A stretch of DNA of 64,000 nt from Aurantibacter crassamenti (GCF_016811105.1 NZ_JAFBGM010000002.1:1116001-1180000); one strand, 5' to 3'. Positions 47,939-61,596 are shown, numbered from the stretch's first letter. Numbers and translations: made by a program. The notes: generated from the letters alone by a model not told the origin.

Positions 47939-50900
47939 TTATTCGCTTATATAAATATAACCACTATTAGTTATATCATTTTCATTTGCTGTATTATACT
48001 CAAAGATATAAAAATATACCCCTGCCGGTAAATAATCACCTGCACTCAACGTAGATCTACCTTTAGACCTACCATCAAAAACATTGTTCTGATTGTTATA
48101 ATTTTCTCCCTCATATACTGCAATTCCCCATCTATTGAAAATTCTAAGATTATTGTTTAATGCAAGGTGTACATTCTCAATCCATAAAAATTCATTTTTA
48201 CCATCACCGTTTGGTGTAACCATTTGCATTACTACGATATCAGTATTTAAAGGTTTTGGATCTAAATAATCAGGAATACCATCACCATTTGAATCATCAT
48301 TGGTAGGGTCGCCATCATTATTTGCATCTTCATCTGGTGTATCAATACCATCACCATCATCGTCTATATCTCTATAGTTTACATCTTCTGTACCATCTGT
48401 ATCAGGCAAATCATTCGCTGGATCATTAATCTCATCATTTACATCAAAACCATCATTTAGGTTGCTACCCTCATAACCATCATCAAGACCATCACCATCA
48501 GTGTCAGTTCCTAAATAAGTCTGATCAGGAATTCCATCATAATTGAAATCATTACCTTCATTATTATCAGGCACTAAATCATTATCACTATCTAAATCAA
48601 TATAATCTGGTGTATCTGCCCCATCATGATTATTAGGTACAAGACCATCTGGTAGATATGCGCTATTTAAACCATTATTGGCCTCATAAGTTGCTGCATC
48701 ATCTTCATTTGGCGCTATATAACCATCAGTTGTCTGAGCCTCTACATTATCAGGTATACCGTCATTATCAGCATCAATATCTAAGTGATTCGGATATCCA
48801 TCACCATCAGAATCTAACGGATTTGTTAAAGGATCGTTATCACCATCAGTATTAGGATCTTCAACAGTATCTAAAATTCCATCATTGTCATCATCCAAAT
48901 CTGTAGAATCTGGAACACCATCACCATCAGTATCTGTGTCAGGAGTACTATCATCAATTGGGTCAAGATAATCTGGGGTGCCATCACCATCAGTATCATC
49001 ATTGGTTGGGTCACCATCATTATTTGCATCTTCATCTGGTGTATCAATACCATCACCATCGTCATCAAAATCTCTATAATTTACATCTTCAGTTCCATCA
49101 GTATCCGGAAGATCGTTTGCTGGATCATCAATCTCATCATTCACATCAAATCCATCATTTAAATCACTACCCTCATAACCATCATCAAGACCGTCACCAT
49201 CAGTATCAGTACCTAAATACACTTGATCAGGAATTCCATCATAGTTGAAATCATTACCTTCATTGTTATCAGGCACTAAATCATTATCACTATCTAGATC
49301 TATATAATCAGGAGTATCAATTTTATCATGATTGACAGGTGTGAGTCCGTCTGGTAGATATGCGCTATTTAAACCATTATTAGCCTCATATGTAGCCGCA
49401 TCGTCTTCATTCGGTGCAATATACCCTACTGTTGTTTGTGCTTCAACATTATCAGGAATACCATCATTATCCGCATCAATATCTAAATGATTAGGATAAC
49501 CATCACCATCGGTATCTGTTGGGTTGGTCAATGGGTCATTGTCACTGTCTAAATTAGCATCCTCAACGGTATCTAAAATACCATCGTTATCATCATCAAG
49601 GTCTGTAGAATCTGGAACACCATCACCGTCAGTATCTGTCTCAGGAGTATTATCATCAATTGGATCTAAATAATCGGGAGTACCATCACCATCAGTATCA
49701 TCATTAGTTGGATCACCGTCATTATTAGCATCTTCATCAATAGTGTTTATATTATCGCCATCATCATCAATGTCTCTGTAATTTACGTCTTCAGTACCAT
49801 CGGTATCCGGAAGATCATTTGCGGGATCATCAATTTCATCGTTTACATCATAGCCATCATTAACATCACTACCTTCATAACCGTCATCTAAACCATCACC
49901 GTCAGTATCAATACCAGTATACACTTGATCAGGAATACCATCATAATTGAAATCGTTGCCTTCATTATTGTCAGGCACTAAATCATTATCACTATCTAAA
50001 TCAATGTAATCAGGCGTATCAGTACCATCCGTATTTATTGGAGTGAGGCCTTCATCACCAGCACCTTCATAAGCATCATCAAGACCATCATTGTCTGAAT
50101 CGTTTCCAGATGGTGGAATATAACCATCAGTTGGTTGTGCCTCTACGTTATCAGGAATTCCATCATCATCAGCATCAATATCTAAATTATCTGGTGTTCC
50201 GTCCCCATCAGTATCTGGGCATGCAGTTGGTTGTAAGTATAATCTAATACCGTTCTGTACATGATCCGAATTTGTATAAAATTGAATTTCCGAAACAGTA
50301 GATTGGGAAACCCATGTTGCTCTTTCTGGTTCATCTATACCACTATTAGTAATGTTCTCTACATAATAATCATTACCTGAACTACCTTCTACGATACCAT
50401 CTGGTAAGGTTGTAGTCTGGTTATAAATTGTACCGTCTAAAGCTACAATACCATCTCTACTTAATGCAGCCAAATTTGGTGAGTGTCTTGCAACAACATG
50501 AACAGGAGTTGTGCCTGAAAAAGTAAATGTTGCTGGTAAATTATTTCCCACGGAAAAGAAAGGCCCTGTTGAACTAGTACTAGCCCCTGTAACACTAACA
50601 ATAATACTACCTGCCGGTAGTCCCCATTTAGAACTAATATCTAAGTCAGAATACGAAAGGTTGCCATTAGACACACCATTTGAAAATCCAAAATCAGAAG
50701 AAAAAACTTCTTTTAACTCTAATGTGGTGCATTCATCAGTATCTAATATACCATCATTGTCATCATCAATATCAACTGAATCCGGCACTCCATCACCATC
50801 AGTATCTGTTGGCGACTGAAATAACATAGGTTCTACTTTTTCAAATGTACTAGACACTCCAAAAGATGAAGAAAGTCCAAGCAAAACAAAAGCCACGATA

Positions 50901-50956
50901 AAAGTGAAAAATGAGTACGCTTTTTTGCTAAAAAGAGGGGTAGTATTCTTGTCCAT
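47939..50956 (-). CDS. T9SS type B TSP3 stalk protein, 1005 aa
   Basis: An extremely Asp-rich secreted protein. After a hydrophobic signal (about 15-35) and a first TSP3 string (about 51-75), a ~170 residue globular insert lies between cysteines near 76 and 245. Three tandem 234 residue TSP3 units follow (about 245-900, the first truncated), each with [16 protein letters not shown] and GYEGSxLNDGxDVNDEI. A sorting domain ends the protein (about 905-1005, [19 protein letters not shown], ending YIYISE). This sorting domain is well diverged from the other three in the window. TSP3 repeats wrap calcium and would make a stiff acidic rod. It is the first gene of the triad with a SprF-like and an OmpA-family protein. 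The ligand is unknown; the insert may be the only binding part. Confidence 0.9.
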   Translation of the reverse strand: MDKNTTPLFSKKAYSFFTFIVAFVLLGLSSSFGVSSTFEKVEPMLFQSPTDTDGDGVPDSVDIDDDNDGILDTDECTTLELKEVFSSDFGFSNGVSNGNLSYSDLDISSKWGLPAGSIIVSVTGASTSSTGPFFSVGNNLPATFTFSGTTPVHVVARHSPNLAALSRDGIVALDGTIYNQTTTLPDGIVEGSSGNDYYVENITNSGIDEPERATWVSQSTVSEIQFYTNSDHVQNGIRLYLQPTACPDTDGDGTPDNLDIDADDDGIPDNVEAQPTDGYIPPSGNDSDNDGLDDAYEGAGDEGLTPINTDGTDTPDYIDLDSDNDLVPDNNEGNDFNYDGIPDQVYTGIDTDGDGLDDGYEGSDVNDGYDVNDEIDDPANDLPDTDGTEDVNYRDIDDDGDNINTIDEDANNDGDPTNDDTDGDGTPDYLDPIDDNTPETDTDGDGVPDSTDLDDDNDGILDTVEDANLDSDNDPLTNPTDTDGDGYPNHLDIDADNDGIPDNVEAQTTVGYIAPNEDDAATYEANNGLNSAYLPDGLTPVNHDKIDTPDYIDLDSDNDLVPDNNEGNDFNYDGIPDQVYLGTDTDGDGLDDGYEGSDLNDGFDVNDEIDDPANDLPDTDGTEDVNYRDFDDDGDGIDTPDEDANNDGDPTNDDTDGDGTPDYLDPIDDSTPDTDTDGDGVPDSTDLDDDNDGILDTVEDPNTDGDNDPLTNPLDSDGDGYPNHLDIDADNDGIPDNVEAQTTDGYIAPNEDDAATYEANNGLNSAYLPDGLVPNNHDGADTPDYIDLDSDNDLVPDNNEGNDFNYDGIPDQTYLGTDTDGDGLDDGYEGSNLNDGFDVNDEINDPANDLPDTDGTEDVNYRDIDDDGDGIDTPDEDANNDGDPTNDDSNGDGIPDYLDPKPLNTDIVVMQMVTPNGDGKNEFLWIENVHLALNNNLRIFNRWGIAVYEGENYNNQNNVFDGRSKGRSTLSAGDYLPAGVYFYIFEYNTANENDITNSGYIYISE
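48262..50220 (-). repeat. 702 bp tandem coding repeats (TSP3), three copies
   Basis: Exact 702 bp spacing (234 residues) is seen between matching sites at 48471, 49173 and 49875. The copies (about 48262-48963, 48964-49665 and a shorter 49666-50220) are nearly identical at base level. Confidence 0.88.
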
Positions 50957-51365
50957 AAAGATAGTTTTCTATTAAACTTATCCCATGGCAATGCAGGAAA
51001 ATCAATAAAGTAAGACGTTGGGACGACCTATAAGAGTATGCAAGATATAGCGAAATATTCTATCAACAAATACTTTTTCATTAGATAATACTAATTATCT
51101 TTCAAAAACGCTAATATTCGATAAACGACAATCTTTCAACTACTTAACAAAGAATAGTTCTGATAAACTACACAATATTGATTATTTCAATTATTACATA
51201 TCGATAATATACGCAGTTAATCGAACTCATTACTTTGTTGGTGTTAAAAACGAAGGTATTTACATCATATTGTCTAAATATTAAATAATATAAATAGAAA
51301 TAAGAAGGTAATAATAAACTAGGCAAAAAAGCTTAATTTAAACTACTTTTGCCGAAATTTCGACT
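50957..51365. other. 409 bp divergent intergenic region
   Basis: This gap separates the - strand surface-protein island from prfC (+), and must hold promoters for both. No gene is seen. A TACTTTTG box lies just before prfC. No full TAnnTTTG box was found for the 1005 aa gene. Confidence 0.55.
51344..51351 (+). promoter_or_regulatory. possible -7 box for prfC
   Basis: TACTTTTG fits TAnnTTTG and lies 14 bases before the ATG at 51366, predicting a very short leader of about 7-8 bases. No TTG is present at -33, so the call is tentative. Confidence 0.4.
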
Positions 51366-52955
51366 ATGGATTTTAAAGCAGAAATAGAGAAAAGGAGAAC
51401 TTTTGGCATTATATCACACCCCGATGCCGGTAAGACTACATTAACCGAAAAATTATTATTATTTGGAGGTGCCATACAGGAAGCTGGCGCAGTCAAAAAC
51501 AATAAAATCAAAAAAACGGCTACAAGTGATTTCATGGAAATTGAAAGACAACGTGGTATTTCGGTAGCTACTTCTGTTTTAGCATTTATCTATAAGGATA
51601 AGAAAATAAACATTCTTGATACACCTGGTCATAAAGATTTTGCAGAAGACACGTTTAGAACGCTAACTGCTGTAGATAGTGTTATTGTTGTTATTGATGT
51701 TGCCAAAGGTGTAGAAGCTCAAACAGAGAAATTGGTAGAGGTTTGCAGAATGCGTAACATACCAATAATTGTTTTCATTAATAAATTAGATCGAGAAGGT
51801 AAAGATGCATTTGATTTATTAGATGAGGTAGAACAAAAACTAGGTCTCAGTGTAACTCCTCTAAGTTTTCCTATCGGAATGGGATATGACTTTAAAGGCA
51901 TTTATAACCTTTATGAAAAAAACATAAATCTATTTAGCGGAGACAGTAAGAAAAACATTGAAGAAACAATTGGTTTTGACAACCTTGACAGCCCTGAATT
52001 AGAGAAAATAATAGGCACAAAAGCTGCAGAAGAATTACGTGAAAACCTTGAGTTAGTAAATGGAGTATATCCGCCATTTAATAAAGAAGATTATTTAAAT
52101 GGCACGCAACAACCCGTTTTCTTTGGTTCAGCGCTAAATAATTTCGGGGTTCGTGAATTACTTGATTGTTTTATAGATATTGCGCCATCACCACGAGCGA
52201 AAAAGGCAGAGGAAAGGCTTGTAATGGCTAATGAAAAAGAAATGACCGGTTTTGTTTTTAAGATTCATGCTAATATGGATCCTAAACACCGTGATAGACT
52301 TGCATTTATAAAAATAGTTTCAGGTACTTTTGAACGAAACAAGCCGTATTTACATGTTCGTCATGACAAAAAGCTAAAGTTTTCAAGTCCGAATGCTTTC
52401 TTTGCAGAAAAGAAAGAAATTGTAGATATCTCATTCCCAGGTGATATTGTAGGCCTACATGATACCGGAAACTTTAAAATTGGCGACACGTTAACTGAAG
52501 GCGAGCAACTGAACTATAAAGGAATTCCTAGTTTTTCACCTGAACATTTTAGGTACATAAATAATGCCGATCCAATGAAGTCTAAACAGCTTTATAAGGG
52601 CATTGACCAATTAATGGATGAAGGTGTTGCACAATTATTTACCTTAGAAATGAATGGCCGAAAGGTTGTAGGTACTGTTGGTGCTTTACAATTTGAAGTA
52701 ATTCAATACAGATTAGAACATGAATATGGTGCAAAATGTACTTACGAAAACTTCCCAGTACATAAAGCTTGCTGGGTTGATCCAGAAGATAAAAAGAATA
52801 CTGAGTATTCAGAATTCGTTAGAGTAAAACAGAAATTCTTGGCAAAAGATAAACGTGGTAAAATGGTTTTTTTAGCTGACTCACAGTTTTCATTACAAAT
52901 GACCCAACAAAAATATCCTACTGTTAAATTACATTCTACATCAGAATTTGAATAA
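51366..52955 (+). CDS. prfC: peptide chain release factor 3
   Basis: This 529 aa translational GTPase, RF3, removes RF1/RF2 from the ribosome after peptide release. G1 is HPDAGKTT (18-25), switch I includes RQRGISV (61-67), G3 is DTPGHKD (85-91) and G4 is NKLD (139-142). The lack of an EF-G-type long domain IV and the 529 aa length fit RF3 rather than EF-G. The gene is alone on its strand, facing the DUF3467 gene across a shared bidirectional terminator. It marks the edge of the surface-protein island. Confidence 0.96.
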   Translation: MDFKAEIEKRRTFGIISHPDAGKTTLTEKLLLFGGAIQEAGAVKNNKIKKTATSDFMEIERQRGISVATSVLAFIYKDKKINILDTPGHKDFAEDTFRTLTAVDSVIVVIDVAKGVEAQTEKLVEVCRMRNIPIIVFINKLDREGKDAFDLLDEVEQKLGLSVTPLSFPIGMGYDFKGIYNLYEKNINLFSGDSKKNIEETIGFDNLDSPELEKIIGTKAAEELRENLELVNGVYPPFNKEDYLNGTQQPVFFGSALNNFGVRELLDCFIDIAPSPRAKKAEERLVMANEKEMTGFVFKIHANMDPKHRDRLAFIKIVSGTFERNKPYLHVRHDKKLKFSSPNAFFAEKKEIVDISFPGDIVGLHDTGNFKIGDTLTEGEQLNYKGIPSFSPEHFRYINNADPMKSKQLYKGIDQLMDEGVAQLFTLEMNGRKVVGTVGALQFEVIQYRLEHEYGAKCTYENFPVHKACWVDPEDKKNTEYSEFVRVKQKFLAKDKRGKMVFLADSQFSLQMTQQKYPTVKLHSTSEFE

Positions 52956-52989
52956 AAAAAAGCCCAATTTTAAAATTGGGCTTTTTTTT
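52954..52989. terminator. bidirectional terminator, prfC / DUF3467 gene
   Basis: A perfect 18 bp palindrome (52954-52971 with 52972-52989) with GCCCAATTTT/AAAATTGGGC core, flanked by A8 and T8. It overlaps both stop codons and serves both convergent genes. Confidence 0.92.
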
Positions 52990-53302
52990 ATGCTTCTCCT
53001 GTAGGACCAAAATTCAGAGGAATTGTTGGTTGCTCATAATCTTTGATAGTACCATGAGCTTTCTCAAAACGATTCACATTATCGTTAAGCGCCTTTAAAA
53101 ATTTCTTGGCATGTTGTGGTGTCAAAACAATTCTGCTTTTAACCTTAGCCTTTGGTGCACCTGGCATCATACTAATAAAGTCAACAACAAATTCAGATAC
53201 CGAATGATTAATAATTGCAAGGTTTGAATAAATACCTTCAGCTATCTTTTCATCAAGTTCAATATTTATCTGTTTCTGTGCTTTTTTATCGTTATCACTC
53301 AT
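52988..53302 (-). CDS. DUF3467 family protein downstream of rpoC
   Basis: This 104 aa soluble protein matches DUF3467: an N-terminal beta region with INIELDEKIAEGIYSNLAIINHS, then FVVDFISMMPGAPKAKVKSR, then a helix KKFLKALNDNVNRFEKAHG. It has no signal peptide or cysteines. It lies 77 bases after rpoC, separated by a terminator, an arrangement common in flavobacteria. Function unknown; association with RNA polymerase is suggested only by location. Confidence 0.85.
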   Translation of the reverse strand: MSDNDKKAQKQINIELDEKIAEGIYSNLAIINHSVSEFVVDFISMMPGAPKAKVKSRIVLTPQHAKKFLKALNDNVNRFEKAHGTIKDYEQPTIPLNFGPTGEA

Positions 53303-53330
53303 AGTAACTATTTATTGAAAAGAAATATTA

Positions 53331-53367
53331 AATTAAAAAAAGAAACCCTCGATTTAATAATCGAGGG
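53331..53367 (-). terminator. terminator after rpoC
   Basis: CCCTCGATT (53346-53354) pairs with AATCGAGGG (53359-53367) around a 4 base loop. On the - strand a T-rich run (complement of 53331-53345) follows, 13 bases past the rpoC stop. Confidence 0.88.
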
Positions 53368-53379
53368 CTCTTATTATAT

Positions 53380-56300
53380 TTAGAATTTTAAAGCTTCTTT
53401 GCGCGCCATAATTTCATCATATTCTTCTTTAGAACCTACAATGATATTATCATAATCTCGCATACCAGTACCTGCAGGAATTTTATGTCCAACAATTACA
53501 TTCTCTTTCAATCCTTCTAAAGTATCAATCTTACCGCTAACAGCAGCTTCATTCAACACCTTAGTCGTTTCTTGGAAAGATGCAGCCGAAATAAATGATT
53601 TCGTCTGTAGCGATGCTCTAGTAATTCCTTGTAAGATAGGTGTTGCAGTGGCAGCAACAACGTCTCTTGCAGAAACTATAGTTTTATCAGCTCTTTTTAG
53701 AATAGAATTTTCATCACGAAGCTCTCTAGGCGTAATTATTTGTCCCGCCTTAAGAGTATCTGACTCACCAGCATCTTCAACTACCTTCTTGCCATAAATT
53801 TCATCATTTTCAACAATGAAATCTGATTTATGTACAAGTTGATTTTCTAAGAATATGGTATCGCCTGAATCTTGAATTCGAACCTTACGCATCATTTGTC
53901 TAACAACAACCTCAAAGTGTTTGTCATTAATTTTCACACCCTGAAGACGATATACTTCTTGAACTTCATTTACCAAATACTGCTGAACAGCAGATGGTCC
54001 TTTAATAGCTAAGATATCTTCTGGCGTAATAGAACCATCTGATAAAGGCATACCGGCACGAACATAATCATTCTCTTGTACCAAGATTTGATTTGAAAGT
54101 TTAACCAAATATTTCTTAATCTCACCCAATTTAGATTCTATGATAATCTCACGGTTACCTCTTTTAATTTTACCAAAAGAAACTACACCATCAATTTCAG
54201 AAACAACAGCTGGGTTAGAAGGGTTACGAGCTTCAAATAACTCTGTAACTCTAGGAAGACCACCTGTAATATCACCCGCCTTAGCAGATTTACGTGGAAT
54301 CTTAACTAGTACTTTACCTTCTTTAATCTTATCACCGTCATCAACCATGATATGCGATCCAACAGGTAAGTTATAAGATCTTAAAGTTTCTCCTTTACTA
54401 TCTTTAATCAATAGCGTTGGTATCAACTTCTTGTTTCTAGATTCAGAAATTACTTTTTCTTGGAAACCTGTCTGTTCATCAATTTCTACCTGATAAGTAA
54501 CACCTTGATCAATATTCTCATAAGCAATTTTACCTGGGAATTCAGAAACAATAACACCGTTATATGGATCCCATTGACAAATTACATCATCAGCTTTAAC
54601 CTTAGCTCCGTTCTTAACAAATATCTGAGAACCATAAGGAATATTGTTAGTACTAAGGGTTATACCCGTTTTAGCATCAACAACTTTAATCTCAGATGTT
54701 CTTGAAATAACAATTTCAGCAGTTTTACCTTCGGCATCAACACTGTTTACAATTCTAAGGTCTTCAATTTCAGCAATACCTTCGAATTTAGCAACTAGTT
54801 TGTTTTCCTCAGAAATGTTACCAGCAATACCACCAACGTGGAACGTACGTAATGTTAACTGCGTACCCGGCTCACCAATTGACTGTGCTGCAACAACACC
54901 AACAGCTTCACCTCTTTGAACCATTTTATTGGTTGAAAGGTTTCTACCATAACATCTTGCACAAATTCCTTTTGTTGCTTCACAAGTAAGCGCAGAACGT
55001 ACTTCAACTTTATCTACTGGAGATGCTTCAACACGTTTAGCATCTGCTTCTAATATTTGTTCACCCGCTTTTAAAAGTAATTCTTCATTCAACGGATTGT
55101 ATACATCATGTAGTGAAACTCTACCTAATATTCTTTCACCAAGAGTTTCAACAACTTCTTCATTTTTCTTTAATGGTGACACCTCAATACCTCTTAAAGT
55201 ACCACAGTCTTCTACATTCACAATTACATCTTGTGAAACATCAACTAAACGACGGGTTAAATATCCAGCATCAGCAGTTTTTAACGCCGTATCTGCAAGA
55301 CCTTTACGTGCACCGTGAGTAGAGATAAAGTATTCAAGAATTGAAAGACCTTCTTTAAAGTTCGATAAAATTGGGTTTTCAATAATCTCACCACCACCAG
55401 CAGTTGATTTTTTAGGCTTAGCCATCAAACCACGCATACCAGTCAACTGACGAATTTGTTCTTTAGAACCCCTTGCACCAGAATCAAGCATCATATACAC
55501 TGAGTTGAATCCTTGCTGATCCTCACGAATTCGCTTCATAGCTAATTCAGTAAGTTGAGCATTTGTAGAAGTCCAAACATCAATAACCTGATTGTAACGT
55601 TCGTTGTTTGTAATAAGACCCATATTATAATTGGCCATAATACCATCAACTTGCCCGTTAGCTTCAGCAATCATTTCATGCTTCTCTTGCGGTATAATAA
55701 TATCACCAAGACTAAAGGAAAGTCCACCTTTAAAGGCAAACTCATAACCCATTGTTTTAATCTTATCCAAGAAAGCCGCAGTTGTAGGAACATCAGTAAC
55801 AGCCAAAATTTGACCGATAATATCACGTAAAGATTTTTTATTTAAAACATCATTTACATATCCTGCTTGTTCTGGCACTTCCATATTGAAAAGTACACGA
55901 CCAACAGTAGTTGGGATAATTTTATTTACAAGCGCTCCTTCTTCATTAAAATCTTTTGCACGCACCTTGATACCTGCATTAAGATTTACCATTCCTTCGT
56001 TGAAAGCAATCTCTACCTCTTCATAAGAATAGAAAGTTAAACCTTCTCCTTTAATAGGCACTTCTGGTGTAGACTTACGCTCTTTGGTCATATAATACAG
56101 ACCCAAGACCATATCCTGTGATGGTACAGTAATAGGTGAACCGTTAGCTGGGTTCAAAATGTTATGTGAAGCCAACATTAACAATTGGCATTCTAGAATT
56201 GCTTCTGGTCCTAATGGAAGGTGCACCGCCATCTGGTCACCATCAAAATCCGCATTAAATGCAGTACATACCAATGGGTGAAGACGAATAGCCTTACCTT

Positions 56301-57678
56301 CAATAAGTTTTGGTTGGAATGCTTGAATACCTAAACGGTGCAATGTAGGGGCCCTGTTTAACATTACAGGGTGTCCTTTCAATACATTTTCAAGAATATC
56401 CCAAACTACAGGCTCCTTCTTATCTATTATTTTTTTAGCTGATTTTACCGTCTTAACAATACCTCTTTCAATCAATTTACGGATTACAAAAGGCTTGTAA
56501 AGTTCTGCAGCCATATCTTTTGGAAGACCACATTCAAACAACTTCAATTCCGGTCCAACAACAATTACCGAACGTGCAGAATAATCAACACGTTTACCTA
56601 ATAAGTTTTGACGGAAACGACCTTGCTTACCTTTCAATGAATCTGAAAGTGACTTTAAAGGTCTATTTGATTCGGTTTTAACTGCCGACGCTTTACGCGT
56701 ATTATCAAATAAAGAATCAACCGCTTCTTGAAGCATCCTTTTTTCATTTCTAAGGATTACTTCTGGTGCTTTAATTTCAACTAATCTTTTCAAACGATTA
56801 TTTCGGATAATTACCCTTCTATACAAATCATTTAAATCAGAAGTAGCGAAACGACCACCATCTAATGGTACTAACGGACGTAACTCTGGTGGTATAACTG
56901 GCACCACTTTCATAATCATCCACTCTGGTCTATTGTCTCTATTCTCTTGAGATTCACGTAAAGCACCTACAACTTGAAGCCTTTTAAGTGCTTCTGTTTT
57001 ACGTTGTTTCGACGTTTCAGTATTCGCTTTGTGACGCAATTGATAAGATAATTCCTTTAAATCAATACGAGCTAAAAGATCAATCAAACATTCAGCACCC
57101 ATCTTAGCGATGAATTTGTTTGGATCAGCATCATCAAGATATTGATTTTCAGGTGGAATAGTTTCCAAAATATTTAAGTACTCTTCTTCAGTAAGGAAAT
57201 CCATTTTCTGAACTTCTTCACCCTCTGGTCCTTTTGCAATACCAGGTTGAATAACTACATACCTTTCATAATAGATAATCATATCTAATTTCTTGGAAGG
57301 TAAACCAAGTAGATATCCAATTTTATTAGGTAATGAACGGAAGTACCAAATATGAGCAACAGGCACAACCAAATTGATATGCCCTACTCTATCACGTCTT
57401 ACTTTCTTTTCAGTTACCTCTACCCCACAACGATCACAAACAATTCCGCGATATCTGATACGCTTATATTTTCCACAAGCACATTCATAATCCTTTACAG
57501 GGCCGAAAATTCGCTCGCAAAATAAACCGTCACGCTCAGGCTTATGCGTTCTATAGTTAATGGTCTCAGGCTTAAGCACCTCACCTCTTGACTCTGCCAA
57601 AATTGCTTCTGGAGATGCCAAACCGATGGAGATTTTATCAAACCTTTTTTGTGGTGTATTATCGTTTATTCTAGCCAT
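53380..57678 (-). CDS. rpoC: DNA-directed RNA polymerase subunit beta'
   Basis: 1432 aa, normal for Bacteroidota. The N-terminal zinc site has Cys66, Cys68, Cys81 and Cys84, the catalytic Mg loop NADFDGDQM lies near residue 474, and the second zinc site [15 protein letters not shown] near residue 905. The trigger-loop/bridge-helix segment [19 protein letters not shown] is present. It follows rpoB by 39 bases and is the last gene of the ribosomal-protein/polymerase operon before a terminator. Confidence 0.98.
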   Translation of the reverse strand: MARINDNTPQKRFDKISIGLASPEAILAESRGEVLKPETINYRTHKPERDGLFCERIFGPVKDYECACGKYKRIRYRGIVCDRCGVEVTEKKVRRDRVGHINLVVPVAHIWYFRSLPNKIGYLLGLPSKKLDMIIYYERYVVIQPGIAKGPEGEEVQKMDFLTEEEYLNILETIPPENQYLDDADPNKFIAKMGAECLIDLLARIDLKELSYQLRHKANTETSKQRKTEALKRLQVVGALRESQENRDNRPEWMIMKVVPVIPPELRPLVPLDGGRFATSDLNDLYRRVIIRNNRLKRLVEIKAPEVILRNEKRMLQEAVDSLFDNTRKASAVKTESNRPLKSLSDSLKGKQGRFRQNLLGKRVDYSARSVIVVGPELKLFECGLPKDMAAELYKPFVIRKLIERGIVKTVKSAKKIIDKKEPVVWDILENVLKGHPVMLNRAPTLHRLGIQAFQPKLIEGKAIRLHPLVCTAFNADFDGDQMAVHLPLGPEAILECQLLMLASHNILNPANGSPITVPSQDMVLGLYYMTKERKSTPEVPIKGEGLTFYSYEEVEIAFNEGMVNLNAGIKVRAKDFNEEGALVNKIIPTTVGRVLFNMEVPEQAGYVNDVLNKKSLRDIIGQILAVTDVPTTAAFLDKIKTMGYEFAFKGGLSFSLGDIIIPQEKHEMIAEANGQVDGIMANYNMGLITNNERYNQVIDVWTSTNAQLTELAMKRIREDQQGFNSVYMMLDSGARGSKEQIRQLTGMRGLMAKPKKSTAGGGEIIENPILSNFKEGLSILEYFISTHGARKGLADTALKTADAGYLTRRLVDVSQDVIVNVEDCGTLRGIEVSPLKKNEEVVETLGERILGRVSLHDVYNPLNEELLLKAGEQILEADAKRVEASPVDKVEVRSALTCEATKGICARCYGRNLSTNKMVQRGEAVGVVAAQSIGEPGTQLTLRTFHVGGIAGNISEENKLVAKFEGIAEIEDLRIVNSVDAEGKTAEIVISRTSEIKVVDAKTGITLSTNNIPYGSQIFVKNGAKVKADDVICQWDPYNGVIVSEFPGKIAYENIDQGVTYQVEIDEQTGFQEKVISESRNKKLIPTLLIKDSKGETLRSYNLPVGSHIMVDDGDKIKEGKVLVKIPRKSAKAGDITGGLPRVTELFEARNPSNPAVVSEIDGVVSFGKIKRGNREIIIESKLGEIKKYLVKLSNQILVQENDYVRAGMPLSDGSITPEDILAIKGPSAVQQYLVNEVQEVYRLQGVKINDKHFEVVVRQMMRKVRIQDSGDTIFLENQLVHKSDFIVENDEIYGKKVVEDAGESDTLKAGQIITPRELRDENSILKRADKTIVSARDVVAATATPILQGITRASLQTKSFISAASFQETTKVLNEAAVSGKIDTLEGLKENVIVGHKIPAGTGMRDYDNIIVGSKEEYDEIMARKEALKF

Positions 57679-57717
57679 AATATACTATGCTACTAAATTA
57701 TATTGTGTGTTCTAAAA

Positions 57718-60700
57718 CTATTCTTCCAATCTAATATCTAAACCTAAACCTTTAAGTTCATGCATCAATACGTTGAAAGATTCCGGTAGTCCGGGTTCTG
57801 GCATTGTTTCACCTTTTACGATTGACTCGTAGGTCTTAGCTCTACCAATTACATCATCAGACTTAACTGTCAAAATTTCACGTAAAGTAGCTGATGCACC
57901 ATATGCTTCAAGCGCCCAAACTTCCATTTCTCCGAAACGTTGACCACCAAATTGTGCTTTACCACCAAGTGGCTGCTGCGTAATCAATGAGTACGGTCCA
58001 ATTGATCTTGCGTGCATCTTGTCATCAACCATATGGCCTAATTTCAACATGTAAATCACACCCACTGTTGCAGGTTGATCAAAACGCTGACCTGTACCAC
58101 CATCAAAAAGATAAGTATGTCCGAATCTTGGAATACCCGCTTCATCAGTATAACCGTTGATTTGATCTAAAGTAGCACCATCAAAAATTGGAGTACCAAA
58201 TTTCTTACCAAGCTTTAAGCCTGCCCAACCCAATACGGTTTCATAAATCTGCCCAATGTTCATACGAGATGGTACACCAAGTGGATTTAATACGATATCA
58301 ACAGGAGTACCGTCTTCTAAGAATGGCATGTCTTCATGACGTACTATTCTAGATACAATACCTTTATTACCGTGACGACCAGCCATCTTATCACCAACTT
58401 TAAGCTTACGCTTTTTAGCGACATAGACCTTAGCTAATTTCATAATTCCTGCAGGCAATTCATCACCTACTGAAATTGTAAATTTATCTCTTCTCAAGTT
58501 ACCTTGAAGATCGTTCAATTTAATTTTATAGTTGTGAAGTAAATCTGCAACAGCCGAATTATTAGCTTTATCTGCAGTCCAACTTCCACCTACTAAATGC
58601 GCATAATCATCAACTGAATTAAGCATTTTTTGCGTGTATTTCTTTCCTTTCGGAAGAACTTCTTCACCCAAATCATTCATTACACCTTGTGATGTTTTAC
58701 CACCTACTAAAGTGAACAACTTTTCAATCAACACATCTTTAAGCTCTTGGAACTTCACTTCATATTCAAGTTCCAATTTGTTCAATTCTTCTTTATCTTC
58801 AGAACGTCTACGCTTATCTTTTACAGATCTTGAGAACAATTTCTTTTCAATAACTACACCTCTAAGTGATGGAGAAGCTTTTAAAGAAGCATCTTTTACA
58901 TCACCAGCTTTGTCACCAAAAATTGCGCGAAGTAATTTTTCTTCAGGTGTTGGATCTGACTCCCCTTTCGGAGTAATCTTACCAATTAAAATATCACCAG
59001 GTTTTACTTCAGCACCAATACGAATCATTCCATTCTCATCAAGGTCTTTTGTAGCCTCTTCTGAAACATTAGGAATATCATGAGTTAATTCTTCAGCACC
59101 CAACTTAGTATCCCTAACTTCTAAAGAATATTCATCTACGTGAATAGAAGTAAAGATATCTTCACGAACAACTTTTTCAGAAATTACAATTGCATCTTCA
59201 AAGTTATACCCTTTCCAAGGCATAAATGCTACAGTTAGGTTTCTTCCTAATGCTAATTCACCTTTTTCAGTTGCATAGCCTTCACAAAGAACCTGACCTT
59301 TTTTAACTTTATCTCCTCTTTTTACAATAGGCTTTAAGTTGATACTAGTACCTTGGTTGGTTTTTCTAAACTTCACCAATTGATAAGTCTTAGAATCATC
59401 TTCAAAGCTAATCAAACGTTCAGCTTCTGACCTTTTGTACTTAATAGTAATTTTTTGAGCATCAACATACTCAATTGTACCATCACCTTCAGCATTTATT
59501 AAAACTCTTGAATCTGAAGCAACCTGTCTTTCTAAACCAGTACCAACAATCGGAGCTTGTGGACGTAATAAAGGAACAGCCTGACGCATCATGTTAGAGC
59601 CCATCAATGCACGGTTGGCATCATCATGCTCTAAGAAGGGAATCAAAGAAGCTGAAATAGATGCAATTTGATTAGGAGCAACATCGGTATAGTTAATCTC
59701 TAATGGATCAACTACCGGGAAATCACCCTCTTCACGGGCAATTACTTTATCATTTTTAATGCTATCATCTTCATTAAGAGGAATATTTGCTTGCGCAATT
59801 TTCATTCCCTCTTCTTCTTCAGCACTTAAATATCTAAAGTTTTGAGTATCTACTTTTCCTTTAGTTACCGTACGATAAGGTGTTTCTAAAAAGCCCATTG
59901 GATTCACTTTAGCAAATACTGCCAAAGAAGAGATAAGACCAATGTTCGGACCTTCAGGAGTTTCTATCGGACATAATCTTCCGTAGTGCGTGTAGTGAAC
60001 ATCACGTACTTCAAAACCAGCTCTTTCACGTGAAAGACCACCTGGCCCAAGGGCTGATAATCTTCGCTTGTGCGTAATCTCTGCTAATGGATTTGTTTGA
60101 TCCATAAACTGAGATAATTGGTTTGTACCAAAGAATGAATTAATCACAGAAGACAAGGTCTTCGCATTAATTAAATCTATAGGTGTAAATACCTCATTAT
60201 CACGAACATTCATACGTTCACGTATAGTTCTTGCCATACGTGCAAGACCCACACCAAACTGAGATGAAAGTTGCTCTCCAACGGTACGAACACGACGGTT
60301 AGAAAGGTGATCGATATCATCAATTTCTGCTTTAGAATTGATAAGCTCAATCAAATATTTTATAATTGTAATGATATCTTCTTTGGTCAAGACTTGCTTA
60401 TCCATTCCAATATCCAATTGCAATTTTTTATTCATTCTGTAACGTCCAACTTCACCTAAGTTATAACGCTGATCAGAGAAGAATAATTTATCAATAATAC
60501 CACGAGCAGTCTCTTCATCGGGCGGCTCAGCATTACGTAATTGACGATAAATATGTTCAACAGCTTCTTTTTCAGAATTTGTTGGATCCTTCTGGAGTGT
60601 GTTATGAATAATTGAATAGTCAGATTGTCCATTACTCTCTTTATGTAAAAGAATAGACTTAACATCCGCTTCCATTATTTGCTCAATGTGCTCTTTTTCT

Positions 60701-61527
60701 AAAACCGTATCACGATCAAGTACGATTTCATTTCTTTCAATAGAGACCACTTCGCCAGTATCTTCATCTACAAAATCTTCATGCCAAGTATTCAAGACAC
60801 GTGCCGCCAACTTGCGACCTAAAACTTTTTTTAATCCAGCATTAGAAACTTTAATTTCTTCAGATAAATCAAAAATTTCTAAGATATCCTTATCACGTTC
60901 AAAACCTATAGCTCTGAACAGTGTAGTAACTGGTAATTTTTTCTTACGATCAATATAAGCGTACATAACGCCATTGATATCCGTAGCAAATTCTATCCAA
61001 GAACCTTTAAAAGGTATTACCCTGGCAGAGTATAATTTTGTTCCATTAGCATGGAAAGATTGTCCGAAGAAAACACCTGGTGATCTGTGCAATTGTGAAA
61101 CAACTACACGCTCAGCACCATTGATAACAAAAGTACCGCTCGGTGTCATATAAGGTATAGTACCTAAATAAACATCTTGAACGATTGTTTCAAAATCTTC
61201 ATGTTCTTCATCAGTACAGTACAACTTCAATCTAGCCTTCAATGGAACGCTATGAGTCAAACCACGCTCAATACATTCTTGAATAGAATATCTTGGCGGA
61301 TCTATGAAGTAGTCCAAAAATTCGAGAACGAACTGATTTCTAGTGTCCGTAATCGGGAAGTTTTCCATGAAGGTATTGTATAATCCTTCATTGCCCCTTT
61401 CGTCAGATTTAGTTTCAAGTTGAAAGAAGTCTTGAAACGATTTAATCTGAATGTCCAAGAAATCCGGATATTCCGGCGTATTCTTGGCGGATGCAAAATT
61501 TATTCTTTCAGTCTGTTTTGTCAACAT
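57718..61527 (-). CDS. rpoB: DNA-directed RNA polymerase subunit beta
   Basis: 1269 aa, normal for Bacteroidota. The rifampicin-pocket region [27 protein letters not shown] shows the drug-sensitive residues at the usual positions (Asp of FMDQ, His of THKRR, Ser of RLSAL), so no classical resistance substitution is visible. [13 protein letters not shown] and the C-terminal clamp segment [15 protein letters not shown] are present. A strong hairpin lies between rplL and this gene, so its level may be set partly by attenuation or RNA processing. Confidence 0.98.
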   Translation of the reverse strand: MLTKQTERINFASAKNTPEYPDFLDIQIKSFQDFFQLETKSDERGNEGLYNTFMENFPITDTRNQFVLEFLDYFIDPPRYSIQECIERGLTHSVPLKARLKLYCTDEEHEDFETIVQDVYLGTIPYMTPSGTFVINGAERVVVSQLHRSPGVFFGQSFHANGTKLYSARVIPFKGSWIEFATDINGVMYAYIDRKKKLPVTTLFRAIGFERDKDILEIFDLSEEIKVSNAGLKKVLGRKLAARVLNTWHEDFVDEDTGEVVSIERNEIVLDRDTVLEKEHIEQIMEADVKSILLHKESNGQSDYSIIHNTLQKDPTNSEKEAVEHIYRQLRNAEPPDEETARGIIDKLFFSDQRYNLGEVGRYRMNKKLQLDIGMDKQVLTKEDIITIIKYLIELINSKAEIDDIDHLSNRRVRTVGEQLSSQFGVGLARMARTIRERMNVRDNEVFTPIDLINAKTLSSVINSFFGTNQLSQFMDQTNPLAEITHKRRLSALGPGGLSRERAGFEVRDVHYTHYGRLCPIETPEGPNIGLISSLAVFAKVNPMGFLETPYRTVTKGKVDTQNFRYLSAEEEEGMKIAQANIPLNEDDSIKNDKVIAREEGDFPVVDPLEINYTDVAPNQIASISASLIPFLEHDDANRALMGSNMMRQAVPLLRPQAPIVGTGLERQVASDSRVLINAEGDGTIEYVDAQKITIKYKRSEAERLISFEDDSKTYQLVKFRKTNQGTSINLKPIVKRGDKVKKGQVLCEGYATEKGELALGRNLTVAFMPWKGYNFEDAIVISEKVVREDIFTSIHVDEYSLEVRDTKLGAEELTHDIPNVSEEATKDLDENGMIRIGAEVKPGDILIGKITPKGESDPTPEEKLLRAIFGDKAGDVKDASLKASPSLRGVVIEKKLFSRSVKDKRRRSEDKEELNKLELEYEVKFQELKDVLIEKLFTLVGGKTSQGVMNDLGEEVLPKGKKYTQKMLNSVDDYAHLVGGSWTADKANNSAVADLLHNYKIKLNDLQGNLRRDKFTISVGDELPAGIMKLAKVYVAKKRKLKVGDKMAGRHGNKGIVSRIVRHEDMPFLEDGTPVDIVLNPLGVPSRMNIGQIYETVLGWAGLKLGKKFGTPIFDGATLDQINGYTDEAGIPRFGHTYLFDGGTGQRFDQPATVGVIYMLKLGHMVDDKMHARSIGPYSLITQQPLGGKAQFGGQRFGEMEVWALEAYGASATLREILTVKSDDVIGRAKTYESIVKGETMPEPGLPESFNVLMHELKGLGLDIRLEE

Positions 61528-61596
61528 CTATGATAAAATTTTGATCGTGAATATTAATTGGTTGACTGCTCTAGGCAGACATAATACTTATAAATA

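Noticed and set aside
6820-50956. Mobile genomic island or prophage
   Set aside because: Despite phage-fibre-like motifs, no integrase, transposase, att-like repeat, tRNA or phage structural gene was found, and promoters and terminators look native.
60100-60100. Rifampicin-resistance change in rpoB
   Set aside because: The key Asp, His and Ser residues in the rifampicin pocket are the sensitive forms.
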